DNA from: Xylogone sp. PMI_703 | Lineage: Eukaryota; Ascomycota; Leotiomycetes | NCBI GenBank assembly: GCA_021399445.1 | Contig: JAJTUQ010000004.1 | Coordinates: 4,712,001-4,776,000, forward strand | DNA: 64,000 bases | Direction: 5' to 3' | In this document: in pieces, positions 20,944 through 34,028 of the stretch | How positions within the stretch are numbered: the first letter of the stretch is position 1 | Layout: each line of letters opens with the position of its first letter | Program-made: the position numbers and the translations under genes | Notes under the pieces: model-generated | Told to the model about the DNA's origin: nothing | Seen by the model: only the letters and a program-made list of their open reading frames with translations | Database searches by the model: none

Positions 20944-22411
20944 CTAGGAAACGATAACATTGACCGTTTTTGTGATGCCGCCATTTGGAGGTAAAATATT
21001 GTCGTCACTCTTGTTGTCAATGCTGTAATCCTCATCCCCAAACTTCACGCCCCTCTCCTGTCTCGAAAGAGTTGTGACTTTCACGTCGTATTTATCTTGA
21101 TCCGCCTGCGTCCGCATCCTGCTTGAACCAGATATCGTTCCAAGTCCGATGCCATCCTCCTGCATATAGTACTTGTGCTTTTTCGTGTTATTTGAGGAGC
21201 TTCCTCCGCGACGGGTTGTCAATGATTTTGTAGTTTCAAGAATGAAAGCGAACAGAGGGCGTAGCGCTGGTAGACATGCCGCAATGATGCCAATATTGAG
21301 TTCCACAGCGTTCCAAACGAAATAAGAGTCCGACCAAGTCCAATCTGGGGTTTGCAAGAATCTTGACTGAAGAACCGCCTTAACAATAGAGCAAGCGCAA
21401 GCACTATGGGGTGTTAGTTAGGCACAAGCCAAGTGAATAAATACATACAAGAAACCAAGACCAAGAATGCCAATGAGTGTAATCCTAGTTCGCAGGTTGA
21501 CTTGAAGATTCCATACAATAGGGACGGGAAGAAGCGCGAATACAACATCCGTGACGATATTGACGCCTAAATAACAGTCAACTGCCCAAAGTTCCTATAT
21601 GCAATGTATTGGCAAAGGATAATTTGCTTACAGCTGTTAAAAAGACCGATAGCAGTGTAAGTATTGTTAGAAAAGCATTTGGCTGTCGGCTTCTTGGTTG
21701 AATCCCAATTCGCATCTACGGGAACACAGGAGAAGATCAAAGTGCCGACGCATGCTAGTGTAAATGCAACAAGAAATACTAAAGATGAAGTTAGAATATG
21801 ATATAAAGTACTTGATAGCCTCACGCTCTCACTGTCCCTACTGAGAGTGGAGCCCAGTGATGAAAGGAGAGCGCCGCTTACCGATCATGCCCCAAAGGAA
21901 CCATTTCTGCTTTTTTCCAGGAATCAATCTAAGCAGGAAGAATCCGATAGAGATCTTAACGAGCGAGATGCCAATTGTGACTGCTAAGGAAAAGAAAAAG
22001 CTCCAATGTTCCAGGTCTATCATCATTTGAAGGGAAATATCTGCAGTATGCCAGCCGAGTCCATGATGCGTCTCTCCAACGAAGCATACAAAAACAAGAA
22101 TTGAGCAGATCTTTGAATATATATTAGTATCCAAGCAGAATTTTCTTTCGAGATCTCAATGGATTATTCAGTTTAGGATGCGTTTATCTTACCATTGCAG
22201 CGCTGATTATGTAGTCATCGGCACCAAAGGTCTTCAACATCATAGTCCGCACATATATCCTGGCCATGACTATGACTGCTGAAAGTGCCATGAAGAAGCC
22301 ATCAACAGCAAGAATTGAATCCGCATTTGACTTGTAGGATATTGTGGGAGTGTCTGAAGTGTTGGATACCTCCTTGGCGAGGAATTCCGCCATCGATAAG
22401 GAAGGCATCAT
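20944..22411 (-). CDS. Fungal rhodopsin-like integral membrane protein (seven TM)
   Basis: Five exons: 22411-22193, 22110-21882, 21778-21632, 21566-21449 and 21403-20944. They are joined by GT-AG introns of 82, 103, 65 and 45 nt in matching phases, giving 390 residues. Hydrophobic helices follow the order usual in the fungal rhodopsin-like (Pth11-related, non-CFEM) domain: VDGFFMALSAVIVMARIYVR, an SKICSILVFVCF helix with HHGLGWHT, FFFSLAVTIGISLVKISIGFFLLR, VFLVAFTLACVGTLIFSCVPV with NWD, the N..TDVVFALLPVPIVWNL helix, ITLIGILGLGFFACACSIVK, and WNAVELNIGIIAACLPALRPL. The cytosolic tail is hydrophilic. These proteins sit in the plasma membrane; most are uncharacterised. The start at 22411 is the first ATG of the open frame; an upstream exon is possible. 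Confidence 0.87.
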
Positions 22412-25400
22412 GAAGAGCAGTCTGTGGATTCCCCGCACCAAGATCGACAGGTAGGACTCTCAAAAGAGCGATGAGATAAAGTTTCTCTTCGTATGAAACT
22501 GTCGATAAGGTTGTTTGCGCAATGTCAAGGGAAAGACCTTGCACAACGGGGATCGCCGGTGTCTCCTCGTGGGAGGAACGTGGTACGGATGTGTAACGGC
22601 CTCTACGATACAACAGTAATGGGGCGATTTGTAACAAAAGAAATGGCGATCAGCAGTTAACTCGAGAGACTGAAGATGGCATGCCATGTATAAGTAGATC
22701 AAAGCCGTTTGCAGTGTCTAATTCACCCGGGTGTGGAGCTCTACTCTTCCCCTGATCGTTGCGCTTGGGCAGAGCATCTCTTGCATACGCATATAAGCAG
22801 GTACCATAAGAGTGGTCCAAATCCCTGAGATGCAAATGAGATTGAACTAAAACTTAAATTGGGAGCTGGTCCTAACTGGCAGACATGGGATAAAAACCAG
22901 ACTCTGACTTTAGCATATTCCCAAATCTTCAAGGGGAGAACACATGTTCCTTTCTTGACGGCCGGGCTTCCGACCCTCATGCCTCTCGTTCCCCTTCAGC
23001 ACACTTCACTGCAGAAGTTTTCAGGATAGTTTCGGCTGAACAAAAGATAGTGGCGGCCCGTGGTTTCGTCCGTGTTTCCAGAGGATAGTTCGAATATGGA
23101 GAAGATTTGCAACCGCTAGGAGAAGCTTTCCCAAAACCGAAGTAGGGAGAGGTCTAAAAGACAAGCATAGAGAATAAAGAGAATGACCCACCGTGGATAC
23201 TTACTGCGATGGCCTCGGACCCGAGCGATACAGTAAGTCTGGGTACAGTACAAACTGGATACCTGGTTGATGTGTGCCGTGTGAGTGAGACCCGCTCTGG
23301 TGCTGTACTGTACCGTGTGTACCAAGGGTGTTCACCTTGGCATCGACCCTCCAATCGCTGTGACGAATTGAATGGGTTCAGGCTACAGATGTGGCGATGG
23401 TGAGGATTCTTGGGGAGGAAGGTGAAGTCGACGGATGACTAGGGCTAAAAAGCCTCCTTCCAGCTCGCTAGGTAAATGCCGCAGCCAGATCCCTTCCATG
23501 CTGGATCTCTTCAGCGCCACCATTTACTTCTCGTTACGGCAGTTAATGGATATTACTCAGATGAAGGTCAATATGCTTTTCGGTACTTTTGGAATTTGGG
23601 ATTGATCACAGGATTTTATGTCATTGCATCGAAAGGTGGGTTCATTTTACATCTATGATCGATCGCCCATGCTGATGGTCGAACGGTCCGACAATCGAGC
23701 AAGAGGAGGCAGATTTTTCAAACCCCCCAAAGGCAGCTTTGCAGGTTGGGAGAAGTTCTATAGTGACTTTCACCTGGTTAGGTTCTACAAGTACAGGCTG
23801 ATTGCTTTCTCGTCTGGCAATGCCCCCGAATATGGCATTGATACACGTCCAGCACGCGATCCTCCCGGGGGTCATCCAATCTCCGCGCTATCACAGGGCT
23901 CGAAACGTTGCAGTTTTATTGCAATAATGTATTATTGCCTCTGTCCCTAAGACGGCTAATGAGAACTGCTGGGATGTTGCTCTTAATCGGATTGGTGCGG
24001 GTCGGACAATGTGAATACCATTGCCCAAGCCCTAGGTTGTTCGGCGCGGTAGCTGCTCGAAAATCGGACATTCCCCTGACTAGACTGTGTTGGCGCTGCA
24101 AGCTAACTCATGCATCTCGCTGCAGGAAGAAACTACATTAAACTGATTCCACGGTTATACCGGATATGCGACGGAAGAAATCCCCCCCAGGTTCCAACAA
24201 AGGCAAAGCACATCTCTCAATCTGGCAAGCCCTAACCGTGAAAGAAGAATTTTCTACTTGGTTTACTCAATCTGTCGTCTGCATCTTTTAAAGATGGGAT
24301 GTCTTAGGTCTACTGCCTTGGCTCTTCACGTATACGAGCATCTTTGCGGCTCTAAATTACGTCAAACTGAGACATGAAGTACAAAGTATTTGCAACGCTC
24401 CGCGCAGACTTGGCAGCGTGAAGAGAATCAATAGTTTGAGTCTTGGGCGGGACCTAGACTTCGATACCGAACCGCGGATTAGGGCTAAACAAGAAAAAAT
24501 GGTTCTTCTTCGGACCTCCTATGCTGTTTGTGGGACTGCTTCAGAGCTTGTTTTACTAGCATCGCGACGCCCACCAATCCTACAGCGAAATCCTCAAGAC
24601 CCGGTACTTCGCGCATAAGTGCTTACTGGTGCCGCAGCCTACTACTGTACGAGATGGATTGAAAACAGGACGAGGTCTTAGTCAAATTCAACGAATGCAA
24701 GATCGTAGCCCATGTCTACACAGTACGATGATGAATTCATATTTATCTCAATCAATAAGCTGAGGCTACTGCTATATTCTCTATACCGCCCAAGGGACTA
24801 TTGAATTGAGTATACCGCATAGGAGATACCGATTCCTCCTAGAAATAGTACTGGAGCCTTCGCTCAAATTGGGTTCATTATTTACGAAGCTGGTACGAGT
24901 ACTGGCGCCGGCCACATGCTCGGGTTGGGGGGACCTACCGACGACAATAGTTCCCACCCTTGGCACACTGCTGGGCACCAGTGTGTGTGTACAGTGCCGT
25001 ACTACACGGGTATCATCAACTGCTTTCAAGAAGCCATAGTACAGAGAGCCATTGTCGTGAGTTTCAAGGCATCCAGCACAGTTCAAGACATGACCGGTAC
25101 CAGAGATTCTGGAAATATCCAAGTGATTGAGACAGTGAGAGCACATAGGTTTGTAAAATACTGCAATTCTAGAACATCTCAAACACGGCACAACATAATG
25201 GACGATTGCTGCGGAGTTAATGCAAGGAATTGTACCGCGTACTGCGAATATCTTTAGTACCATTCCAACATCGCGATACAGCAAAGGTGGAAGAAACTCC
25301 AAAGCAGAGACGGTGATTGTTTAAGCGAGCGAAGGGATCCAGAAGCCCGTCCACAGTGTTGTGGCCCGTGGCTTAAGCCTAAATGTTACAGTGGCTTGGA

Positions 25401-27176
25401 GTCTCCACTAGAGGCCAGCCTACCGGGTGGTGTGCCCCTTGGACCCTGGAGCCGCTCCTGATTTCTGTGTCGCAGTTGCATTAATGTGCGGAATACCACC
25501 GTGGCCGCCTACGGTATGGAATACAGACAGCTTTACCGTAGCCCAGGATCGCACACGAGGTGCCGCTGGTGGTCAAAGCAAAGAGAGGGGTAACTCTGCT
25601 GTAGATCCTGGAATGGCAGGTCGATATCTCTCTCAATGTTACGGTATCATCGTACCTGCAGCAAGCAGTTCTTGTGGCTGTCTGGAGAACAGTGCGGTAT
25701 GATAGCTGACAGCAAAGTCTTCTCAAATAGGCTCAATGTCCGCATTTATCTCAGGAAGCAGAACGTGAATGTCCGTGGCTGAGTGACATCGAGATGGCTG
25801 GGAGCATACTCGCAATACCGACTTCCTTCCACGCAAAAAGTCAAGAAGAATCAATGGTCGCATATTACGAATTGAAAATCTGATAGGACTCCATCAATAT
25901 CGAGTCATCAACTATCTTCCGGTTCCAGAAGGATATAAACGTCATGATCTCTTACAATAAGCTGGCATATTATCTGGTGCATGTTTGATGCCCTCATGAG
26001 GACGACAGTTCGGTGTCTCGAATCGCTCTCTTCGTCCTGAGTGATATGGAGAGAGTATTCTCCATTATGTCTTAGAACAGGCTTATAGAGACATTATTAA
26101 TTCTCATTTTCTCGTCTATATACATTAGTCTCTCCACAGAGTCTTCTACTCTTCCATCTCCAAGCTTCCACGGGCGTCGAATAATCTCGTAAACCCCATT
26201 ATTGGCTGGGTTGGAATAGCGGAGACGAGGCACTGAACCTCATCCCCGGCTACCCGGTAAGCACTACGCGGTGTTACTACGGTACCTAGCCATGTTGAAC
26301 CGGGCCTCTGGAAAGGTCCTTCAGAGCACAGCCAATAACTGTTCCTAGAGGGACAATGTGATGGGCTCAGTGAGCACCCGCATCAGCTGCGGCAACTTCC
26401 CGTTTCAGTGATTATGGTGGACTCTGTACTCCGGGAGTCCGGCTAGGGCTTTGGCTGCTAAGCGAACAGCCTTTCAAGAGGAGACAGCCCCAAGCCCAGC
26501 AGCCCCTCCGCTCTGGAGTCGGCATGTCCCTTCCCACACACTGCCACCGACGTGCCATCTGAAAGGACTCTCCAATTACTCCTTATCCGATGGAGTCCAG
26601 AGATATCTTCCAAGACTAAATTACGCCACAAGTTTGCTCGCTTCGCCATCCGTCATTTCGCGAGTTGCCCTCACATAGTACAGTGGCTTCCTTTGGCTTC
26701 CTGCAATTGCAAAGATGGAGACCCGTCCCTCGATCTGCCGATATTGTCTGCATGCAAAGCAGTGGAGAAGTAAAGTTACCTCTTGAGCTAAGAACATCAA
26801 AAGTCGAAAACCGCGTGGCTTCGGCGTGAGAACAAGGAAAAATCCCCACGGCTCAACCCAGCGACGTGGCAACGGGAGTACTTGACCCCTTGATAGAGAG
26901 TACCCAGACCTTTTTGATTTGCAGGTCCCCTGTCAATGGACCCTTTATGCAATATCCGGCACGGAAGATAGAGGAGAGGGCCACGACAAGTCAAACTAGC
27001 GACAAACATCCTGTCGACCTCAAATACTCGGCGATCCTTCTCTTCGGAAAGTAAAAGGTTCATTCCTTCTTTCCTAGCAAGGAGTCCTGCGCCGCGGAAG
27101 ATTGGTTGTTTCAAATTAAATAGAACAATCCTTCTAGAAGTGCTTCTTTCTGTCCCGCGCGCACACTCATTCCGCC
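22412..27176. other. 4.8-kb gene-free stretch
   Basis: Open frames on both strands (for example 24781-25302 minus, 26797-27252 minus) have no recognisable domains, biased composition and no conserved-looking blocks. Base composition is near that of the flanking genes, unlike the AT-rich left part. The right end must contain the tyrosinase promoter. No tRNA, tandem array or terminal-repeat element was found by eye. Confidence 0.5.
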
Positions 27177-28584
27177 ATGCGCTTCTCATCATTCGCTGCC
27201 GTGTCGGCGCCTTTACTGGCGTCGACAACAGCCGCTTACATTTCCGCACCAACCTTTGGCACAGACTTGTTATATGGCCAGGGTATGCTCAATCTAGCTG
27301 CCTATGAAATCAAGCAAGCATTTTCCGGTGTTAAGTCGAGCTGCACACTTCAGAATGTCTCCGTTCGACGGGAATGGTACGGTGCCGGCTGGTTTCATTC
27401 AATTCATAGTAGAAATGTATATGCTTACATGAATATAGGGGCACTCTTTCTTCCAGTGAGAGGATTGCTTATACCAATGCAGTCCTTTGCTTGATGAAGA
27501 AGCCAAGCAAGTCAGACCCCACCCTGGTTCCCGGTGCGAGAAGCAGATATGACGACTTCGTTGCTACTCACATCAACCAGACGTTGACTATCCACGGCAC
27601 CGTAAGTTTATATTGTTGTTTCACTTAGTGATGACCGGACTAATTCCTTTTCCCAAGGCCAACTTCCTGTCGTGGCACAGATACTTTGTCTACACCTACG
27701 AGACTGCTCTTAGAGAGGAGTGTGGTTACAAAGGATATCAGCCAGTAAGTAGTTATTCTTCAATTTGGGGAAAGAAGATTCTGACGATTGCACAAAGTAC
27801 TGGAACTGGGGCAAATATGCTTTGGACCCACTCCACTCTCCTGTCTTCGACGGCTCTGCTACCAGTATGAGTGGCAATGGCGCCTACGAGCCACACAACT
27901 GCACTAACGCATTGCCAACTGGCCTTAACTGTATCCCACCAGGACAGGGAGGAGGCTGCGTGACCAGCGGTCCATTCAAGGAGTAAGTATAGCTTAGCAT
28001 TTTCTTTTCACTTCCTTCTCGAAATGCAAAGAGATAATTAACATCGACATAGCATGGTTGTCAACCTCGGCCCGGTTTCCCCAACTCTTGCTGAGCCAGA
28101 AGTTGTCTCCCAAGGAATGAACCTGACCTACAACCCACGCTGCCTCAAGCGTGATATTAGCGTCTGGGTGTCCTCGCAATGGACTACCGACCAAAACAGC
28201 ACCGATCTCATCGTGCAGAACCCAGACATTTACTGGTTCCAAACCGTTATGCAAGGTGACTTTGCCAACGGTGTCTTCGGTGTGCACACGGGTGGTCACT
28301 TCACTTTTGGTGGTGACCCAGGCGGAGACATCTTCTCCTCCCCGGGTGACCCAGCATTCTTCCTTCACCACGCGCAGATCGATCGTACATGGTGGATCTG
28401 GCAGAACCAGGATCTTCCAGCTCGTCTAAACGCCATCTCCGGAACCATCACGTTGAACAACAGCCCTCCATCGCGAAATGGTACTCTCAATGACTACGTT
28501 GACCTCGGTGTCAACGCACCACCTGTACAAATTAAGACTCTCCTCAACACCCTAAGCGGACCTTTCTGTTACATCTACATCTAG
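27177..28584 (+). CDS. Secreted tyrosinase-family copper oxidase
   Basis: Five exons (27177-27376, 27439-27601, 27658-27744, 27798-27982, 28053-28584) close to 388 residues. The first 20 residues are a signal peptide (MRFSSFAAVSAPLLASTTAA). The CuA site is spread over exons 2-3 with the HINQTLTIHG His residues and FLSWHRYF. The CuB site is in exon 5: GVHTGGHF and DPAFFLHHAQIDRTWW. The length and lack of a C-terminal shielding domain fit the short secreted fungal tyrosinases, which oxidise phenols with O2, in pigment or secondary-metabolite pathways. N-glycosylation sequons are present (NQT, NVS, NCT, NST, NLT). All six predicted copper His ligands appear to be there. No biosynthetic gene partner is visible nearby. 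Confidence 0.9.
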
Positions 28585-29782
28585 ACATGCATACCTTTGT
28601 TTCCAGTTGATTTCAGATTCCAAGACTGCACTTCAAGCGTTTTCTGTGTTAATTTAGCAACAAAATTATATAATTTTACAAGAAACTGGACAAATATACC
28701 TAGAATACTCACATTGCTCATTTCAATCTGTGATGATCAGCGTTCCATCTACTTGGTGCACGTGACTAGCATTGCATTCCGTGACTGTGGTGGGGCTTGA
28801 ATCAGAGGTTATTCCCCGCAAAGCGGAAGCATACCCGTCTCCTGCATTTGAGGTATATTTTATATCTTATTTCACACTGATGACCGGCAGTCAAAGAAGA
28901 AGAAAAATCCAACATCCTCAACTGTCGAAATAAGCTTGAATTTTTGTGGATTTGTGGGCCGACTTCCAGAAACCCACGATTCCGACTATCGAATTTCAGC
29001 ACTGGCTGTGGCTGCCGGATGGATAGATCCCCAAGCCAAGACTTTTGTGTCACAAAAAGAGTTTATTTCAACCTACCAGAAAGCCAAAGCTCGAGAAAAA
29101 CAAAAATAGGATCATCTTTATCGAACCTTTGCGAGACTTAAGCAACTGCAAAAAGAAACCATGATCGCATCGAACACGTGCGATGAAGCCCCGACGAGAA
29201 GGGGTAGAAGATTAACGACACAGCCACGGTCGAGCCCGACAACTCACATGAATCGAATCCTTCGCTCCAGCCACAAGGGCAGAGCAGGCCAATAAATAAG
29301 CATAAATATCTCACGGCATCTAGGCGCATCGATCCAGGAGGATGTGAGTGGTCAATAAAGGGTATTTAAGTCTTAGGAGAGGCTTGGGGCAGTGTAAGGC
29401 GGGAAAAGGACGGGAGCTTTCTCCCGTCTTGTCTTGTCGCGGGCTTGGGTGGTTTAGGTCTCAGAAACAGGCGCGTTGAGTGGTGGCTCTGCTTGGATGG
29501 TTCCCATTCCAGATGAGGGGAGTAGCTTATTTCGAGCTCAGCTCTGCTCTACTCCGGTTTTTTAAATCCTATCTGATGATTTCTTCTGCCAGCTTGCTCC
29601 AACGTGAAGCACCCCTCGTCGTGCTTTTCGATGAAACTCCAGAAGAGCAACCGTCAAAGGCACCAAGCGCCTGGATCCTGGATCTAGTAGTTCCCGACAG
29701 ATGAGCAGGAAAGGTGCATATTTCAACGAGACTATAACGCTGCCATATCTTCTGACGTCGACTATCAAAAAGATATTCTAAT
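28585..29782. other. Intergenic, no gene seen
   Basis: 3' flank of the tyrosinase gene and 5' flank of the 601-aa membrane protein. No supported feature. Confidence 0.6.
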
Positions 29783-31588
29783 ATGGCATCACGTCAGAAT
29801 CATCGCCAGTTTGTCATAACGATTGCCTTGTGTATCATCGCGTGGGGAGTAAAAGCCACTGGCGTTGAGAACACAGATACCAATCCAGACCTCCATTGCG
29901 CTCCAACCCGCTGGTACAACGTCCTCGTGTTCTTCCTCACCAACTATGCAATACACGCAGCAACAGTCAAAGCCCTCCCTGGCGAATGTGGATGGACCTC
30001 AGCAGCATACAAGGCCTGCTGCTTGCTCGTTCCCTACGCAGGTGTGAGGCGAGGACTTAATATCTTTCTTCGAGCCAGTGCGCTAGCGGATACGTCCCTA
30101 CATCAAGCTACCCTTGCCAATGCGCTATGTATGGTTGTGAGGTCTAAGGACTGGCGGCCATTGAATGGAGAGGTGGTTCAAGGGTGTTCATATGCTTACA
30201 AGGAACGCGACGAAGAAGAGGAAAAGAAGAAAGAGAAGAAGAAAAATTGGTGGCGATGGAGGAAGAACACCCAAGGTGATGATGTTCATGATATCAGCCT
30301 CCAGTCAGATACATCCAGTGATGTGGAAAAGAGTCCCATACGGGTTTCTACCATCTCAACGACCTCCTCCACATCCTCAGCCGGTGGAAGTCCCGTCGAG
30401 GTGAATTGGAGAGTAGAGGCTCCATACGAAGATTGTGGAGCCAAAACGAAAACGATGCAGTGTTTCGAGTTCCTGCTCTACTCATATCGATTTCGTCCGA
30501 TGCCATTACAGAACCAAGTCATCAATCCCAAAGATGTCGAGGTGCACGGTCTCTGCAAATTACCGCCTGGATACACACTCTGCATTGTTCCACCCCACAT
30601 GCATGTGCGTCCCAAGTCCGATGCTCACGAGAAGATCGAGTTATCCTCAAACTTCAGTGCTTTGCAAGTACTTTGGTCCATCGCCCAAACGATAATCGGT
30701 TGCTACACTCTATATTCTGCACGTGGGTCGCAGCTAAAGCAGTATGGGTATGGTGCTTTTGGATTGACTGTTATTCCCTATGTTATTGCTTCGATAGTGA
30801 ATCTTCTAGGCGGGCTAGTGACTCGGGATTATAACTTTATGTATTTGGTTCATTCTGAAGTCATGGATGAAGCCATTGCGAGGGGCGCTCTCATTGACGG
30901 AGCAGTTGGAACTATCTCACCCCGGCCAGACCATCTCGAAGGGGTGCGCTCAAATGAGGAAAAGGGTGAAGTTGGAGATCTCACATATAAATTCGCCAGC
31001 GACCCTGATCGCGAAGGAACATTCATCTGTGAGCGAAAGGAATCTGGGGAGATAACTCCTTGCACCAGTGCTTCCAAGAGTACACTCATTCTCTCCCCAC
31101 CGAAAGAACCATCTACAAACAAATCCTCTCATGCAGGGGTGCTGACTCGATTTATAAAAGAAATACACCAAACGGACCCTGCGAGGAATTCATGCCAGAA
31201 GGCAAAACTCTCACCTGGGCACACGATCACCGTCCCATCTCACGGGCCGTTCCAGCGCCTCCCTCCCTACAAGTTTGAGCGCATTTTCAAGTTCACATCC
31301 GTAATCTTGCTTGTCGCCGCTGTTATTGCGCCTTATATCCTCATCTATGTGATGACCGGATACAAACCGCAGCAGGCAACAAACACGCAGCTCAATTTCA
31401 CGACTCATTGGCTCTGCCTGGGACAGGTATATGGACTTTCGGTTACGGAGTTCGAGAGACATCCTAGGAAGAAGACGTGGGCTACGGTGCTGTTCATTGT
31501 GCTGGTTTGTTATAGTTGGGCGGCGATTGGGGGGCTGGTGATTGTTACACAGGAGATGATGGAGTTTGGGACCTGTCAGACTTTATGA
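29783..31588 (+). CDS. Uncharacterised fungal multi-pass membrane protein (601 aa)
   Basis: A single exon. Hydrophobic helices lie at about residues 9-26 (possible signal or TM), 44-62, 73-90, 290-315 (VLWSIAQTIIGCYTLY), 325-348 (GAFGLTVIPYVIASIVNLLGGLV), 515-540 (SVILLVAAVIAPYILIYVM) and 573-593. Between helices 3 and 4 is a long cytosolic-type loop with a Glu/Lys-rich run (about 147-165) and Ser-rich low complexity. A second polar loop (about 370-500) carries many Ser/Pro. An N-terminal Cys (DLHCAPTRWYNV) and later Cys residues might pair. I recognise this only as a fungus-restricted membrane protein type without known role. It is intact and the sole gene between the tyrosinase and the ureohydrolase. 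Confidence 0.75.
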   Translation: MASRQNHRQFVITIALCIIAWGVKATGVENTDTNPDLHCAPTRWYNVLVFFLTNYAIHAATVKALPGECGWTSAAYKACCLLVPYAGVRRGLNIFLRASALADTSLHQATLANALCMVVRSKDWRPLNGEVVQGCSYAYKERDEEEEKKKEKKKNWWRWRKNTQGDDVHDISLQSDTSSDVEKSPIRVSTISTTSSTSSAGGSPVEVNWRVEAPYEDCGAKTKTMQCFEFLLYSYRFRPMPLQNQVINPKDVEVHGLCKLPPGYTLCIVPPHMHVRPKSDAHEKIELSSNFSALQVLWSIAQTIIGCYTLYSARGSQLKQYGYGAFGLTVIPYVIASIVNLLGGLVTRDYNFMYLVHSEVMDEAIARGALIDGAVGTISPRPDHLEGVRSNEEKGEVGDLTYKFASDPDREGTFICERKESGEITPCTSASKSTLILSPPKEPSTNKSSHAGVLTRFIKEIHQTDPARNSCQKAKLSPGHTITVPSHGPFQRLPPYKFERIFKFTSVILLVAAVIAPYILIYVMTGYKPQQATNTQLNFTTHWLCLGQVYGLSVTEFERHPRKKTWATVLFIVLVCYSWAAIGGLVIVTQEMMEFGTCQTL

Positions 31589-32120
31589 GCATGATGAATT
31601 GTATTTGCTGCGACATTCCCCCGAAGGCCCAATCTTTATCATCTTTGCTTTTTATTTTGGGTTATTGCTTCTTTTTCATGTATAATATTATTGGGAAGGG
31701 ATGTGCAGGTTTAAAGAGGAACTTTCTACCGCGAAGCGATGAGGAGTTAGGCGGATTACAATTACCCCCAGACGGCTTTTTCAGCTATGGCGGTGACACA
31801 TTTATGCAATGAATTAAATTTGGACGAGAACTCTTTATATATTTCAAGTTTACGTTATAATTAATCATGGCAACATATCTCAGTTAGTCAGCGATGTTTC
31901 AACTGACCAAGATAACTGTAAGAATGGCTGGACAAAGCTTCCAAGGCCCCCACTTTCCCTATCGGTCATGTACTCAAGTATTTACAACTACACAACACGA
32001 CCAATCTCATCCCTCACCTTCACTCTCACTCTCACTCTCAAACACTCCTCAGTCCTAATCTCAATTCCAATTCCAATCCCCGAAAAATCTTAAACGCCGC
32101 CAAAAAGGCATTGGAAAACA
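31589..32120. other. Intergenic with pyrimidine-rich promoter
   Basis: Just upstream of the ureohydrolase start is a CTCACT-type repeat (about 32020-32042) followed by an ATTCCA repeat (32064-32078), giving a strongly pyrimidine-rich top strand as is common near fungal transcription starts. Confidence 0.5.
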
Positions 32121-34028
32121 ATGCATCCCCTCATCCTCTCATCCCTCCTCCTAACAACCTCGGCACGCCAGATCACCTTCCCTCCCATCGCAGGCCTGCC
32201 CGACCCTAGCCCGTTCCATGATGCTCTGAATAACCACCATTACGAAGGAGAAGGAGAAGGGATCAATGAAATTACTTTCAACAAAGAATTCTATGGGTTG
32301 AGAACTTTTGCTAATTTACCGTATCTGAATTGCTTGGCGAGTCACAAGGATGGGGAAGAGGAGGAGAGCGGGAGGTATGATATTGCTGTTGTTGGGGCAC
32401 CATTTGATACTGTGAGTGATTTAACTTTTTCCATCCTTTCTCTTTTCCCCAGGTGTATTGATACTTATTCTCCTCTTTAAATTTTCTTATTTATTTTTTT
32501 ATTTTGTATATTTCTCTTTTCCCATTTTTATATCTCTTATTTATATCGAAACCAAACTCTCGTCTTTTCCAGAAACTTGAACATCCAAATAATGTAAAAT
32601 ACATTTTAAATGAAACTTTTATCTATAGGACTTGTTCAATTGCCGCAACTCTAACTTTCCCAGGGTGTAACTGCTCGTCCAGGTGCAAGATATGGACCTT
32701 CGGGTGTCCGAATAGGATCACAACGCATGGACTCCCATTTTGCTTGGAGCATCTATACCGGTGTGCTAGCCTTCTTTTATCATGACCTTGCACCTTGTAT
32801 GAACAACCTACGTCTAATAATCAAATGCAGGAGAAAATGTCTTAACTTCATGGGCGAAAATCGTTGATTGCGGAGACGTTCCTCTTACATTCTTGGATAA
32901 TACATATGCGCTCAAACAGCTCGATCAAGCGCACAAGGTCAGTCAACGTGTCTTCTTTGAAAATAGAGGCCCTCACTCTCAATTTTAATGTCGTTTATGC
33001 TTCTCATTTACTCACTGCGAAATATTCAAGATTATTTCTGGAAAACCGGCATATAACCAATCCAAAAGCTCTACCCCTCGAATACTCACTCTGGGTGGCG
33101 ATCATACTACGACGCTTTCTGCTTTGAGGTCTACGTATGAGAGATGGGGTCCGGTGGCCGTAATTCATTTTGATAGTCATATTGGTACGATACTTCCCCA
33201 ATTTCAAATCTTGTTTCGTTTTTCTAATTAATGTTTTCGAAATAGATACGTGGAATCCAGAAGTCATCGGTTAGTAGTCTTATTATAAATGTTAAAGAAA
33301 GCTCAAACTAATATCCATTAAAGGCGGAGGGATATCACACTATGCGTATGTTTCTCCTCTGAGTTGCTTTTGAATAACAATACACTAATTCAATGAATTA
33401 GAGGTGTAAACCATGGCACTTTTCTTCACATTGCCCACGAAGAGGTAATTATAATATCCTATATCTCCGAATTCCTTCCTTCTTCCTCGAATTCATATCG
33501 CAGAAGCTTACTTTCTTTATTAAGGGCTTGATTCTTAACTCCTCCATCCATGCTGGTATCCGAGCCCCAGTCGGGCGTCCAAAAGGAGACATCACCAACG
33601 ACCGACGCTGTGGATTTGAGATTGTCACTGCACGAGACATCGATCGCTTTGGAGCACAAGGCGTAATTGACAAATTAAAGGAAAGAGTTGGTGAGAATAA
33701 AGTGTACATCAGCGTTGATATTGATGTCCTCGATCCCGCTTATGCACCAGGTGAGTCTTGTGTCCTTCCATTGTTGGTTGACCTTGAGAAATGATTAGAC
33801 GGCTGACTATACTCAAATAATACAGCAACCGGCACCGCTGAACCCGGTGGATGGACATCTAGAGAATTACTCACCATCTTGGACGGATTATCTGGGTTGA
33901 AGGTCATTGGTGCTGATGTGGTTGAGGTTGCGCCGATATATGATAATCCTGGTGAGACCACGGTTCTCGCTGCTGCAGAGGTGGCTCATTCGTTGATCAC
34001 TCTGATGGTGCATGTACCAGTAGCATAA
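32121..34028 (+). CDS. Ureohydrolase, agmatinase type, with signal peptide
   Basis: Nine exons in phase: 32121-32411, 32664-32760, 32831-32937, 33031-33184, 33246-33269, 33324-33345, 33402-33444, 33525-33750 and 33826-34028, giving 388 residues. The manganese-binding motifs of the arginase/agmatinase superfamily are complete: GGDHT, FDSHIDTW (split by an intron) and SVDIDVLDPAYAP. The conserved HG.FL and RAP segments are also present. These enzymes hydrolyse a guanidino group to urea; fungal members with this exon-rich form are usually annotated agmatinase. Substrate preference cannot be read from sequence. The first about 16 residues are hydrophobic (MHPLILSSLLLTTSAR), so secretion or vacuolar entry is likely. 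Exons 5 and 6 are only 24 and 22 nt. Confidence 0.9.

Noticed and set aside
24781..25302. 173-codon minus-strand frame
   Set aside because: No domain, odd composition and overlapping open frames on the other strand; likely chance in GC-balanced DNA.
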